Shown here in pieces: positions 1-10,400 of a DNA stretch of 64,000 nucleotides (its first letter is position 1; the number at the start of each line of letters is the position of its first letter). The notes under the pieces are model-generated. The model did no database searches. It was not told the DNA's origin and saw only the letters and a list, made by a program, of their open reading frames with translations. Source of the stretch: Aphelocoma coerulescens (lineage: Eukaryota; Chordata; Aves; Passeriformes; Corvidae); NCBI RefSeq assembly GCF_041296385.1, contig NW_027184085.1:7559301-7623300 (forward strand), written 5' to 3'. A program made the translations under genes and the position numbers.

Positions 1-202
1 CATGTGACCCAAGGCTGATTTAGATTCTGTGGGTAGGTAAACAGGCCAGTGACTGAATTTTACACCACAGTTCATCTCACTCCGCAGTGGACACTCACAT
101 TTCATCATGTGAACAAGCTGAAGAGATTTCCACTGGTTAAAGGAGAAGCCTAGACATCTTCCAGGTACGTAAAGTTGAGTGACAGGAATGCTACCCAAGA
201 TC

Positions 203-672
203 ACAGACTCATAGAGTGATCTAGACTGGAAGGAAACTTAAAGATCATCTCATTCCAACCCCTTTGCCATGGGCAGGGACACCTTCTTCTAGACCAGGTT
301 GTTCATCCAGCCTGGTTTTGATTGCTTCCAGAGATGGCACGTCCGCAACTTCTCTGGGCAACCTCTTTCAGTGTCCCATTACTCTACTAGTGAAAAATTT
401 CTTCCTAATATCTAGTCTAAACCTGCTCTCTATCAGTTTGAAGCCATTCCACCTTGTCCTGTCAATCAAGGCCTTGTCAAAACCCCTCTCCAGGTCTCTT
501 GTAGGTTCCCCTTAGGTACTGGAAGGTTCTATAGGTTCTCCCTGTAAACCTTCTGGTCCCTGGGGTGACCAGTCCCAAATCTCAATCTGTCTTCACAGGA
601 GAGATGTTCCATTCTGATCATCTTTGTACCTTTCTCTGGACTTGCTCCATCAGGTTCACATCCTCTGGTAAT
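203..672 (-). mobile_element. CR1 LINE fragment, 3' part, antisense to the given strand
   Basis: Read on the given strand, this begins with the reversed CR1 3' end (ACAGACTCATAGAGTGAT, then a GGAAGGAAACTTAAAGATCATC-like stretch). It continues through recognisable reversed CR1 wording: CATTCCAACCCC, GGGCAGGGACACCTTC, CAGGTTGTTCATCCAGCCTG, TTGATTGCTTCCAGAGATGG, AAAAATTTCTTCCTAATATC, and a final CTTGCTCCATCAGGTTCACA. The element therefore runs on the minus strand, and only the last few hundred bases of a LINE of about 4.5 kb remain, the usual 5' truncation. An 83-codon open frame on the plus strand at 264-515 is antisense to the element and is not a gene. Subfamily cannot be assigned by eye. Confidence 0.92.
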
Positions 673-1682
673 TAAAAATCTTGGCTAATTTCAGCAGAAA
701 GGGAGCTAGGTTGCACTTAAATCCCCCACCAGAAGGAGGGGTGGGTGAACTGTCTGTTTCAGAGGGATTTGAACTTGGGTGGGCTATGGAGGCTTGTAAA
801 TGAGCTTAGAACAGTTTTATCGCTATCTTGGTAATTCCTCAATAAATAAAATTAATGAGTTCTGTTGTCATCCACATCCCCACTGAAGAGGATTCAGATC
901 CTCCTATCTCTGAAGCCACTCAAGGAGTCTTGCTCCTCATCTGCTTCCTGATGATATTTTCTTTTAAAGAAAGGTCCATTTAATATGTTCCTCCCCAAAA
1001 AGTATTTGCAATTAATTCTTATCAAGGGCAACAGCTGATTTGTAAGATTACTTCTAAATTGGTAATTAATTAACCTATTACCAAAGGAGGGAGGGGTGCT
1101 CTGATTGTCAAGAGGTTAGAGCTGATAAGTGATGAATGGTTGGGTTATATCAGGACCTTGGCTCCCCTCTCTGATCACTTTGGATGTTACCTAACCATGC
1201 ATTATATTTGAACATGAATCACAGCTCCTCAGTCTTTGTATTTCCTAAGCCAAAGCTTGACACACAGAACTATGGGTAGATCTCATTTATTATTGCTTAA
1301 TTAAAGGCTCAATGCACAAAGAGACGCCTCTTGCTTCACTTTAGCTAGCCAGCAAGATCATAATTGTACTGATGTCGAGGCCAGCTTTCTAAGTAGCTAT
1401 TGGAAGACACAGTGAGGAAGATCTGAGCTATTCTGTGGGGAATTCTAGACAACAAAAGTTACATTCATAATTTTTAATTAAGAAATTACTTTTTTTTTCC
1501 CCTACCGGGCTGCAACATTGATTCCTTCTCATTCCTCTCATGGTTCCACACTGGAGCATTACAAGTCGCAAGGAATAATGAGGGTTTTTTTCTTGGTTTT
1601 AATTTTTTGTGATTAGGCAAATATGTTAAAATCTTTGCATTGACCCAATGCATAGCCCTGCTAGTATAACAGCTGCATGTTG
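673..1682. other. Non-coding unique DNA
   Basis: AT-rich sequence with no open frame of note and no recognised repeat. A short run of eight Ts followed by CCCC sits near 1491. I see no RNA gene or promoter signature that I would defend. Confidence 0.5.
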
Positions 1683-1794
1683 TTTCAGCACATTAAAATA
1701 AATATTTCAGTTTACCTTTGATATAGTCTTACAGTTTTCAGCACATTAAAATAAATATTTCAGTTTACCTTTGATATAGTCTTACAGTTTTCAG
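1683..1794. repeat. 53-bp tandem duplication, 2.1 copies
   Basis: A block starting CAGCACATTAAAATAAATAT at 1686 recurs exactly at 1739, giving a period of 53 bp. The identity extends back to 1683 (TTTCAG shared) and forward to 1794, where a third copy begins with CAG and then diverges. I see no mismatch between the two copies, which suggests a recent local duplication or a collapse/expansion artefact of assembly. The unit is AT-rich and not part of a known satellite that I recognise. Confidence 0.95.
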
Positions 1795-2209
1795 GTTTAA
1801 ATATTTTTAGCTAGTCAGTAGAGAGCTGTTTATAATATAAAAAAATTTAAAATAGCAGGTTTATGCAACTCAACTTTAAAACATCTGCAAAAAAAAAATT
1901 CCAATTCTTCTACTTTTTGTATGCTTTTTAGTAAAAATAATTTTCTCTGGGTGAAGTAGGTTCAAAGCAGTATTTTATGTAGCCTCACGTTGCTTTCTGA
2001 AAGAAATTCCATAGGTTTGCAAGGTGACAGACAATGTGTAAGGATGAAAACTATCAAACTGCATTTTTTTTTTGGCAGAATCTTTCTCTTCCAAGGTGGT
2101 GTAAGAGTTAGATAATGTATGACCCATCCTTAAGGGGAGTGTGCCAGAGCTGAGTTGGAAATGAAAAAAAATTTTTTTTGACTTAACAAACTCAACCTGG
2201 CAATGTTAT

Positions 2210-2235
2210 GAGAGAGAGAGAGAGAGAGAGAGAGA
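2210..2235. repeat. (GA)n microsatellite, about 12 units
   Basis: Uninterrupted alternating G and A run following CAATGTTAT. Nearby are two homopolymer tracts (A8 and T8 around 2163-2179). The whole stretch is low-complexity and non-coding. Confidence 0.95.
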
Positions 2236-3302
2236 ATAAAATATGGAAAGCCCAGATGGCATTACAGTCACTTTTCCTGACTGTGAGTGTGTTTTAAGGA
2301 ATTGTCCTGCACTCTGGGATGCCGTAAATCGAACTTGATATAATGCTGCACTGCTCAGCTGCCGTCTGAAAACTTGCATCCTTGGCTTTTTCAGTGGTGG
2401 GGCCTGGGGTTTGGTTTTGTTTTCATCACAGAGAAATAGGAGAACTTTGCATGTGAGATGGGAAGAAGGCAGGCAAGAAACATCTTCTCTTTCCTTCCCC
2501 CCACTCTACTGTGCTCCCCAGTTAGCAAGATAATCTCTGTTACATGCAAATTATGATAAGCCAGTCACTGATGAGGAAGGCAAGCACAGGATAGAGGTTT
2601 GACAAACAGTAAGCAAGCCTAACTTCATGGAAATCAAGATGAAAGCTGCTTTCAAATTTAGAAGTTCTTCTCTTCTGCTGACCAGCCATTCCCATGTGAG
2701 GCCCTGTACAGCAGTGCCACGCAGGCAGGCTCTGCTCAGCCAGACAGACCAGGCCGGCAGGAAAGGTGTCTGTTCCCTGCAAGCACAGTTGGAGAGCAGC
2801 CTCATGATCCCAGAGACTTCCAGCATTCCCCCGCTGTCTGTCCCTGATGGCTGTGTTTTTGTTTAGTAGCCACTACAGGCAAACTTACTGCCTGGGGTGT
2901 GGACCTGTCCACAGCTCAGGAAACTACTGGGAGAAAACAATGGCAATTTCCTGCATCCTTGGATTTCTTACCTGCTCCTGACCACAGGAAAGGTTCTCAC
3001 CAGCTGCAAACAACTCTCCAGCCCATCAAAGCTTTTTCCTTAGATTCAAACTTGTAGAAATATGCTTCTTTCTGTGTGGGGGTGTGTACATATACTAGTG
3101 GATGAATGTGGATGTACATGCAGTCACAACTCTGTACACTTATACATACAAACGCTGCCATGATCCAATTAGTGAAAGATGCCCCTGCCCAAATTAAGGT
3201 GCAAATGAGAACACACACCAAAGTAAATTATACGGATTTTATTTAACAATAAGTGTGAGGTAGAGAGATAGAAGGAAATAGAACAGAGGAGGGGGTGAGG
3301 AG
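2236..3302. other. Non-coding unique DNA
   Basis: Overlapping open frames of 74-91 codons occur on both strands between 2540 and 3221, as expected by chance in a locally G+C-richer patch around 2690-2830. None resembles a known protein, and no splice-site pair of good quality frames them. Confidence 0.5.
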
Positions 3303-3319
3303 GGAGAGAGAGAGAGAGA
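3303..3319. repeat. (GA)8 microsatellite
   Basis: Short GA run inside a wider purine-rich stretch (about 3285-3322) that is G- and A-biased on the plus strand. Confidence 0.85.
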
Positions 3320-3743
3320 AGGCAGAAAATAGTCACCCCCCATGGACTGATCAACATCCCCCTAGTCATTCTTCACCATGAACTTCTTGATGGTGGGGAT
3401 CCTGGAGTTGTTTTTTCTGGGGATACCAGCTTTACAAGGTCTAAATTCCAAGTATCCTTAGGGTGGTCGCAGATGCTGTTCCCATAATTGGGGGTGATAT
3501 GGGAATGAGCCACTGCTTCCTTTCCCACAGTTTGCCACAGAAGGAATCATTGTCCAGTGTGTTAGCCATCACGTGCTAAGCAGATCTTGCGTCCACCAGG
3601 CCTGGAATTAACACCTTCCTGTCACAAATTCCCCCTTCCTGTACTCACCTCAAGTTCCCCCTGTGGCTGTCTTATGGCAACTTCATTCTGTGACCTTGTC
3701 AGTATTTGAGACAGGCAGTTGTACTCTTAAAGTCCTTACAAAT

Positions 3744-3784
3744 TCACACACACACACACAGACACACACACACATATATATATG
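3744..3784. repeat. Compound (CA)n-(TA)n microsatellite
   Basis: CA repeats with one G interruption near 3761 pass into TATATATATA at 3774-3783. Such CA-to-TA transitions are typical of decaying dinucleotide repeats. Confidence 0.93.
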
Positions 3785-3962
3785 TAGTTTCATGATTTCT
3801 GTTTTACTACCCAAAGTCAAGACATCAAGAGAAATATGTACTTAAAATGAACAAATTAAGGTAGTCCTTGAAACGAAAAATGAAGGGTGTCTGTGAGACA
3901 GTAATTCGTGTTGAGACACAAAACAGGAGTCCTAGTGAATGTCTTATAAAAGTAATGATAGT

Positions 3963-4008
3963 AGTAATAATAATAATAATTATTATTATAATTATAATTA
4001 TAATAATG
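3963..4008. repeat. (TAA)n/(ATT)n/(ATAATT)n microsatellite
   Basis: TAA units switch to ATT units and then to TATAATTATAAT-type units. The block is close to self-complementary and could form a hairpin. A 68-codon frame crossing it encodes only an isoleucine run and is not a gene. Confidence 0.9.
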
Positions 4009-4671
4009 GAAGGGAAATTAGTTGACTACCTGGAGTTGTATCTGCACCAGTGCAGAGGTCTCCACCAGATGTAGAAGTGTTTTTGGAGAGGTGAATCCCT
4101 GCACAGTCTCTCAGGGTGCACATAGTCAGTCTTGCATATCACTGTGCTAATTTACAAATCCTAGAGGATTTGCTCCAAATTTTCGCCAACCCATCTCCTC
4201 TGCAAACAAGGCCCATGGTTCTGTGTGCTTGCTGTTGTATTCAGTGCTGTAGAACAACCCAACACCAGCTGTGTTGGCAGATTTTAAAGGTGTGCTTCTT
4301 GGGATAGTGCACTGGAAGTGTAAGCACGTATTTTAATTTTTTAAATTTTTTTTTTTAGTTTATAAAAGTCTCTTAACTTATTTCCTCCTATGGAATCTAC
4401 AAGGATTTTTGATATTATTATTATTGTTATTATTATTATTTCTCAAGTCAGTTTTCAGGAACACTAAGCCTTAAGAAACGTTTTTTATGTGAACCAGAAG
4501 AGGCCAGTGGGCCACAGGTGAAAAAAACACTGACCAACTCTCATGGATAACACCTGTCAGCAATAAGCTCTACACAGCCACTTATGCACTCACAAAACCC
4601 AGCAGGGTGGAGGAGAGGATCAAAAGAGTAAAAGTGAGAAAACTTGTGGTTTGAGATAAAGAAAATTTAAT

Positions 4672-4734
4672 CAAACAAACAAAACAAAACAAAAACAAAC
4701 AAAAACCCCAAAACAAGCAATGTCCCCAATAATT

Positions 4735-4760
<26 letters not shown>
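4672..4760 (+). repeat. A-rich low-complexity stretch ending in a 26-base A run
   Basis: CAAA/CAAAA units (4672-4718) are followed by a spacer and then 26 consecutive As at 4735-4760. The pure A run lies about 70 bp upstream of the recognisable interspersed repeat. I found no polyadenylation signal or target-site duplication that would make it a retrocopy tail. Confidence 0.88.
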
Positions 4761-4768
<8 letters not shown>

Positions 4769-4830
4769 ATTTCTCACCACTAGCCTTTTGATGTTCAGCC
4801 ATGCAAGTCCCCCATCCAGCCTTCCCCACA

Positions 4831-5106
4831 GTTTATATACTGGGCATGACAACCTGTGGTATGGATAAACCCTGTGGCCAGTTGGGGTCAGCTCTCCTGG
4901 CCATGCCCCCTCCCACTTTCTCGCACCTGCTTGCTGGCAGAGCTTGGGACATTGAAAGGTCCTTGATCAGAGTGAGCACTAGTAAGAAACAGCTGAAACA
5001 TCGGTGTGTTATCAACATTATTTTCATACTAAATCCAAGGGGAAACTCTATATCAACCACAAGGAAGAAAATTAACTCTACCCCAGCTGAGAGCAGGACA
5101 CCAGCT
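4831..5106. mobile_element. Avian interspersed repeat fragment, probably LTR/endogenous-retroelement derived
   Basis: Several phrases match a high-copy family I remember from many bird genomes: TATACTGGGCATGAC near 4836, GGCCAGTTGGGGTCAGCT near 4876, CCATGCCCCCTCCCA, then GTGTGTTATCAACATTATT near 5005, CATACTAAATCCAA, and GAAGAAAATTAACTCTACCC near 5067. The order of these phrases agrees with the remembered family. Its exact name and class are uncertain; I lean towards a degraded LTR-type element. No coding capacity of the element is evident. The repeat supplies the first half of the 198-codon frame at 4801-5397, which argues strongly against that frame being a gene. Confidence 0.6.
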
Positions 5107-6456
5107 TTCTCTGGAAAGACTTTCCTGTGTAGACAAGCCCTAAGGAAAAAGTATTTTCAGTTTCTGGTAGCATCTCTGCAATATCACTGCATTGCCTTTA
5201 ACCAAAACTTAGCAAAGCTAACTTCATCACCAACTGCCTCTAAAAAACGGTACAATCACAAAAGATTACTTGTCTACATGCAAGTGAGCTTTCAATTAGG
5301 AGATATTTTCTGTTTGATGGATTTTTTGGTAAGTTGCCACGCATTCAAAAACCTGCTGAAAATTCTGCTAGCTCTTCCAGAAGCATTCCTAGTGTAGTGC
5401 AGGAGTACAACAGCCTTTGGTTTTCAAGGGTGGCTGCCCAGGGTTCCCCAGCAGTACACTGTACACTGACCTAGTACCCTGATTTAGTTTTAGTCAAAAT
5501 ACTAAGCTTTTTTGCAAGTCCAGTGTACTTAAACTGTGCCTGTGGTTACCAACATGAGCTCTGTTTCATTTTCTGGAACTTGGGATAACTAACTTTATGA
5601 TAGTGATGTTGAGTAGCCATTAATTCTCATTTCCTTCAGCTATTCCTCAACTCCAGCTTATGAGTTCTTCAATAAAAATCTCCCAAAGTTACCTTGGCGA
5701 CTCATACATTTGCCAAGCTGACAGATTTATGACAGTTACATATATAAATATTTATATGCTGCGGCAATGCAATTTTTAAAGGCAGATATATACACTCTCA
5801 CTGAGACTTTCGAACAAGGCAAAACGCACTCGAACAATGTGACATAATCACATGCAAGTCAGTGTGTATCTGTACGTGCCTGAACACACAGACACACACA
5901 CACCAGTGATCATACAGACTTTCTGACAAGCATGTAGGCTTTGTACTCAAAGACCTTTCGGTGAGCCAGAGAGTGCTGGTAGATGTGTGGCTGTAACACA
6001 CATCCCAGACACCAGAATATAACCTCCTACCCTACTGCACATTGCTGGACAGAGCAGCACAGGAACACACCTCCCACAGGAACTCCATGCTGTTTGTAGA
6101 CTTAAATTTGGCTTCTACCTAGCAGCACATTCACTACTTCCCAGTATAGTTGAATATAGGACACCAAGGGATCTCCTGCCCAACAAAGCCAGCTTCAACT
6201 GTTTATACAAGGCCATGCTCATGTAAGGCATATATCTGGTAGTAAGTATAGAAGAATCATCACTGGAAATAATTCTCTTTAATTTTGCCCCATCACACAT
6301 TCATGTACCTTCTTTTTAGACCTGACTGAATCTTTTTGAGTTGCATTGCCCTAGGCTGGTGACCAGAGCAAATCCTTAGCCTATAAATTCTGATGATGAG
6401 TTCAGCTGTTTTATTGTCTGGCAGAATAGATACAGATGATACAAAGTCCAAAGTTT
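5107..6456. other. Non-coding unique DNA
   Basis: The second half of the 198-codon chance frame (to 5397) lies here, followed by AT-rich DNA. A CA microsatellite is at 5885-5903. Frames of 60-67 codons on the minus strand at 5798-6001 and 6115-6300 show no family resemblance. Confidence 0.5.
5885..5903. repeat. (CA)n microsatellite, interrupted
   Basis: ACACAGACACACACACACC-type run with one G interruption. Short and unremarkable. Confidence 0.85.
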
Positions 6457-6474
6457 AAAAAAAAAAAAAAAAAA
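6457..6474 (+). repeat. 18-base A run
   Basis: Homopolymer A tract followed by a purine-rich stretch (GAGGAGG). No adjacent retroelement is recognised. Confidence 0.9.
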
Positions 6475-8092
6475 GAGGAGGTAGCTAAATAGAGAGGAGT
6501 CATTTATATGTAAACGACTCAGCAATTTACAGAATAAGCCAGGGGTCTTTTATTTTTGTAAGACTGAGGGGAAGCACAATCAGCATCACGTTAACCTGAT
6601 GTACTCTGAAGGTACCATTTTACTCGCTCCATCTTCCCTTTCTTTGTCTGAAAGTCTAAATATAAAGTCACGTCCCCCCTCCTTCTCTTGCTTTAAAAAT
6701 AGAACTGAGATGAAGTCTTCCTCCTCCCCTGCTTTTGATGGGGAAATCTCAGTGGCTGTTTAGATTTTGCTTGTACATTAATAAAACATTACAGGGAAGT
6801 AGTAGGAGAGAGAGAAAAAATCTTTCCTGTGACATCAAAATGCCTTTCTATTCTGCTGTTGCCACTTGAATTCACTGCCGCTTCTTCTAATCTCCAAAAC
6901 TTTGGCTTAGTGTGAAATGTGCACATAGAGAGAGGTTATATATGTGCATATATTTTTGGAGGTGTTGTGTCTCCCAATGCCTTGGATGCACACTGAGTGG
7001 TGTGACAAAGGATCCAAGAGAGCTTTTGCTCATATAAGTTCTCCTCTTGCCACATCTGTGGACATTCGAGCAAAAAAAGGTGGCAGGTTCCTAATTAAAA
7101 TCCCAGCCCTGGAGATTTTCCTTGTTTATGGCAGACTCACAAATTTGAGCAATACCTGTCAGGGTAGGTTCTGATTTTGCATGCTTTAAAGAGGGACGCT
7201 TGAGGTGAAAGGAGAAAACATAAACCACCACAGAGAAAAGAGAACGTGAGATTCTGAGAAGCAATGGGAATTTGAGCCAAGAGAGAAGTCAGGACAATCA
7301 GTGACTTTAGAACACTCATATTGGGTGCCCAAAGTTGCAATCAAAACCTCAAAAACCAACTCTCTTGGCCTCATCTTCCCATCTGCAATCTCAGAAGCAG
7401 GCTTCTGTAACGCAGTTATCTACCATGCCTTTCATTCTGTGGGCATGAGTAGTGTTGGTAAAATTACTGCTTACTATTCTAACTCCTGATGGCTAGCAAA
7501 GAACCATGGAAGTCTGACTGCAAATTTAGCTGCCTGGGTAATCCTCAACCTAAGCCAAATCACATGGGATAAGAATTAGACAGTACTGACCTTATATATT
7601 TGTGCCATTTTGTTCTCACCTGCATGTATCTTTGCAGAATTTACAACACTTCCAAATATCATGGGCAAAACTGTTCTTGCTAGATAATAAAAAATTTTGT
7701 GATATTTGCGGCTTGCTTTTTTTGTTGTTTTGTTGGGGGTTCTTTAGCATTCAGGCCATCAGGTACGCAAAGTCCTCTCCTCATTCTCAGACTTTTGAAG
7801 GTCTGAGGTTCATTCACCAGGCTTCCAACTTGTTTCCCAGTTCTGCAGCCACAGCTTTCCTTAGGATCTGATCCAAATCCCTTTAATCCCAAGGAAAAGC
7901 CTCAATAGGCATGGTTTGTACACTCCATGCAGACATCTAAAAAAGTTCTCCAGTTTTTCTTCCTTACTTGTATAACACTGGGAAATATAATACTGTATCT
8001 CTTCTTTCACTTTTTCCTTTCCTTTTTTTTATTTAAGGGAAACTTTTTTCATCGCTTACCTTTGCCATTACTTCAGTATTACACAATGTGTG
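6475..8092. other. Non-coding unique DNA
   Basis: Nothing identifiable beyond chance frames of up to 89 codons (7602-7871, plus). The composition is AT-rich with pyrimidine-rich patches near 6650-6730. Confidence 0.5.
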
Positions 8093-8186
8093 TATACATT
8101 ATATATATATATATATATATACTTATGCACATTTTAAATTTTTTTCTGCATGTATTTATATATATATATATATATGCCTATATATG
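8093..8186. repeat. Two (TA)n microsatellites about 35 bp apart
   Basis: TA runs at roughly 8100-8121 and 8156-8176 with further TATATG units to 8186. A 108-codon frame reads through them as tyrosine-isoleucine repeats and is an artefact of low complexity. Confidence 0.93.
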
Positions 8187-8558
8187 TGTATTGTCACAGA
8201 TATATAGTTCAGCTACTAACTTCTACTGGCTTCTTGGCAAAGAACAGTTTTAAAAGTTTAATTCTACTTCACATTAAATATGGAGCCTCAACAAAGCTGA
8301 AAGTCTTACCAGAGTCTTCAAATCTAGGAACAGGGCCATGTTTGAATGGTTTGTTGGAAGTCATGATTAGGAATGTTCCCATCTTAAATCACTTTCTAGG
8401 AATTAAAAATGATCATGCACTGTAAATGCCCATTGTGCTTTTGAGGTTTGGAAATTAAGGAAGTACAATAAATTTACTGAATGGGGTCTACTATTTCTTG
8501 TCTTATTTTCTTCAGGGTAGTTAATCTTAAAATATACTGCCACGTTTGCTGAATCTGT

Positions 8559-8580
8559 TTGTGTGTGTGTGTGTGTGTAT
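8559..8580. repeat. (GT)n microsatellite, about 10 units
   Basis: Alternating GT run following GAATCTGTTT and ending in ATAG. Uninterrupted, hence potentially polymorphic. Confidence 0.95.
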
Positions 8581-9899
8581 AGCCATTTTGAAGTAGGAAC
8601 AGAAGTACAGAGAATCCTTTAGGAATTTACTGTAAGTCAGTAATGGATTTTGCTTGTTTTCAGGCCTGGTTTTAAAATGTCTTGTAAAAAAATAATATCC
8701 CCAATGCATATTGTGCAGGAATTAATGTGGAACTGGAGCAAAATTACTCTGCCTCTTAGGCATTAAAAAATCCCACTGACACTAGGTTCAAAACATGGCA
8801 AAAATGTGTTTCTCCCTCCTTCTTTCCCTCTAATACTTTAGCAACTCAGTATAATTCTTCATTATTGTGTTGTTTGATATATAGGAAAGGCGACCTTGAA
8901 CGTTGAATAAGTGCTTCTAGTACAGCTGTTAAGATATGTGATCTGCAAAGCATAATATTACATAAGCCTGATAAAGCAGAATGTTTTTAAGCCATTAGAC
9001 AAAGCAGGTTTTGTAGTGACAAGGGTTTAACTCAGTGGTGTACCACTGAGTTTATACTGGTTTAACACCATCACCCATATAAGGAAAATCCATAGATAAA
9101 CCTCATCTTTGCAGCTGGACAAGTTTTTTACCTTTGAAGGTTTTATTTTTTTTCCCTTTTATCATGGCATGGTTGCATTAAAAAAATAAGCATTCCATAC
9201 TTGTAAAAAACACATTTATCAGAGGATAGAAACTAAGAAAATCATCTTAATATATATATGTATGTTAAGGAAGGGACCCTGATCCTAGCTGGCACTGCTC
9301 AAATGGAGCTTGGACCAAATCACCCCTTTCCATATAAAGGGCCTCTGGAATTTTGCAGCCCTTAGGGCTGAACTGTACCATTTTAAGGACTCCTATGATG
9401 AATTCAGGGATCAGTCCACTGTTTATTCACACAGTCTAAGCTTGCCGTGACCTACCAGTGTAGGTGCAATTGAAGAACAAGGGCTTTGGATACAATTTCT
9501 TGGAAAATCCTTTCAGTCACTGGGTTTTGTTGTTGTCCTTCGTCTCAGGAGATTTAGACTCTGTTCTTTCTTGGTTACTGATTTACAGTGAAACCCCATG
9601 GAAGATACCTCCTCTTCTCTGCTTTACTTTTTCCATCCACAGAGCCTGGCTTTGAGATGAACTGAGGAAAAGTTTAGGGTATAATTATTTCAATGGGGCC
9701 ACTCAAGGTTAATTTTGCTTGAACGGGACCCTGTCGAAACTTGTCAAAATAGGACTCTTGTCACCAAAAAGACCCATGGAAGAGGACCCCCTTCTATATA
9801 TTCTGTTTTCTTCACACAGGAAAAATTCATTTCCTAGAAATATTGTAATTGAGTTAAGCAAACACAGCAGCCACTTTGTGGTTCTGTGGGAGATGGTGT
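8581..9899. other. Non-coding unique DNA
   Basis: Contains a palindrome at 9029-9052. No open frame exceeds about 65 codons and no repeat family is otherwise recognised. Poly-T and poly-A patches occur near 9148 and 9180. Confidence 0.5.
9029..9052. repeat. Perfect 10-bp inverted repeat with a 4-base loop
   Basis: AACTCAGTGG and its exact reverse complement CCACTGAGTT flank the loop TGTA. A related TGGTTTAACACC follows at about 9058. The wording resembles an ancient amniote repeat with hairpin-like TTTACACC/GGTGTAAA arms, so this may be a decayed repeat and not a functional RNA stem. Confidence 0.85.
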
Positions 9900-10055
9900 T
9901 TAGAGTGGGAGGATGACTAGAGGATATAAGATTAAGCTAAGCAAGGGAAAATTAAGACTGAACATCAGGAGAAATATTTTTCCAGTATTAAGGCCTGAGA
10001 GGCTCTGACTGCAATTTCATAATCCAAGGGAAGGAGTGGGGGCTTCATGGTGTAT
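9900..10055 (+). mobile_element. Degenerate CR1-like LINE fragment, sense
   Basis: GATGACTAGAGGATATAAGA, then GGGAAAATTAAGACTGAACA, TCAGGAGAAATATTTTTCCA and GAGAGGCTCTGACTGCAATT. These follow the order of a CR1 sense strand upstream of its 3' end (AAATT-AGACTGAACATCAGGA-GAAA-TTTTTC). The match is patchy, indicating an old copy. No tail repeat is visible. Confidence 0.5.
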
Positions 10056-10269
10056 CTGAATGACAAAGCATAGCAGAAAATATGTTTCTGCTTCTATTTA
10101 CTGGACTCCCAAGTACACTGTGATCTGGTCTGGCTTGAATTACACAGTCTAATTAAAACAGACCCTTATTTAATGGGCTAGAGACAAAGAACGTTTAGGT
10201 ACACAAGTGCTGGTGTAAGCTTTGCATGCAGTTGCATTAATTTGCCTGCCCAGTTACAAGAGTTCTGTG

Positions 10270-10400
10270 TAGAAATTGGTTAATTGCACCAATTGAATCG
10301 CTGATTGGGCATAATACCCTGCACAATAGCCTTATTTGCATATGCATTGATACAGGCTTGCATGTATAGTTATGTGTGCAACGGTGCTCATATTTTGTAT
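10270..10400. promoter_or_regulatory. Candidate conserved non-coding element with CCAAT and octamer motifs
   Basis: The block contains an inverted pair ATTGGT (10275) and ACCAAT (10288), a second GATTGGGC near 10302, and an overlapping octamer/POU-type site TATTTGCATATGCATTG near 10335. Such clustering in an otherwise featureless stretch suggests an enhancer-like element. This is inferred from motif content alone; conservation cannot be tested here. Confidence 0.25.

Noticed and set aside
264..515. 83-codon plus-strand frame
   Set aside because: It is antisense to the CR1 element at 203-672.
4672..4760. A-rich stretch as the tail of a processed pseudogene
   Set aside because: No AATAAA signal, no upstream cDNA-like sequence and no target-site duplication were seen.
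7927..8253. 108-codon plus-strand frame with Ile-Tyr runs
   Set aside because: It reads through TA microsatellites; no real protein features.
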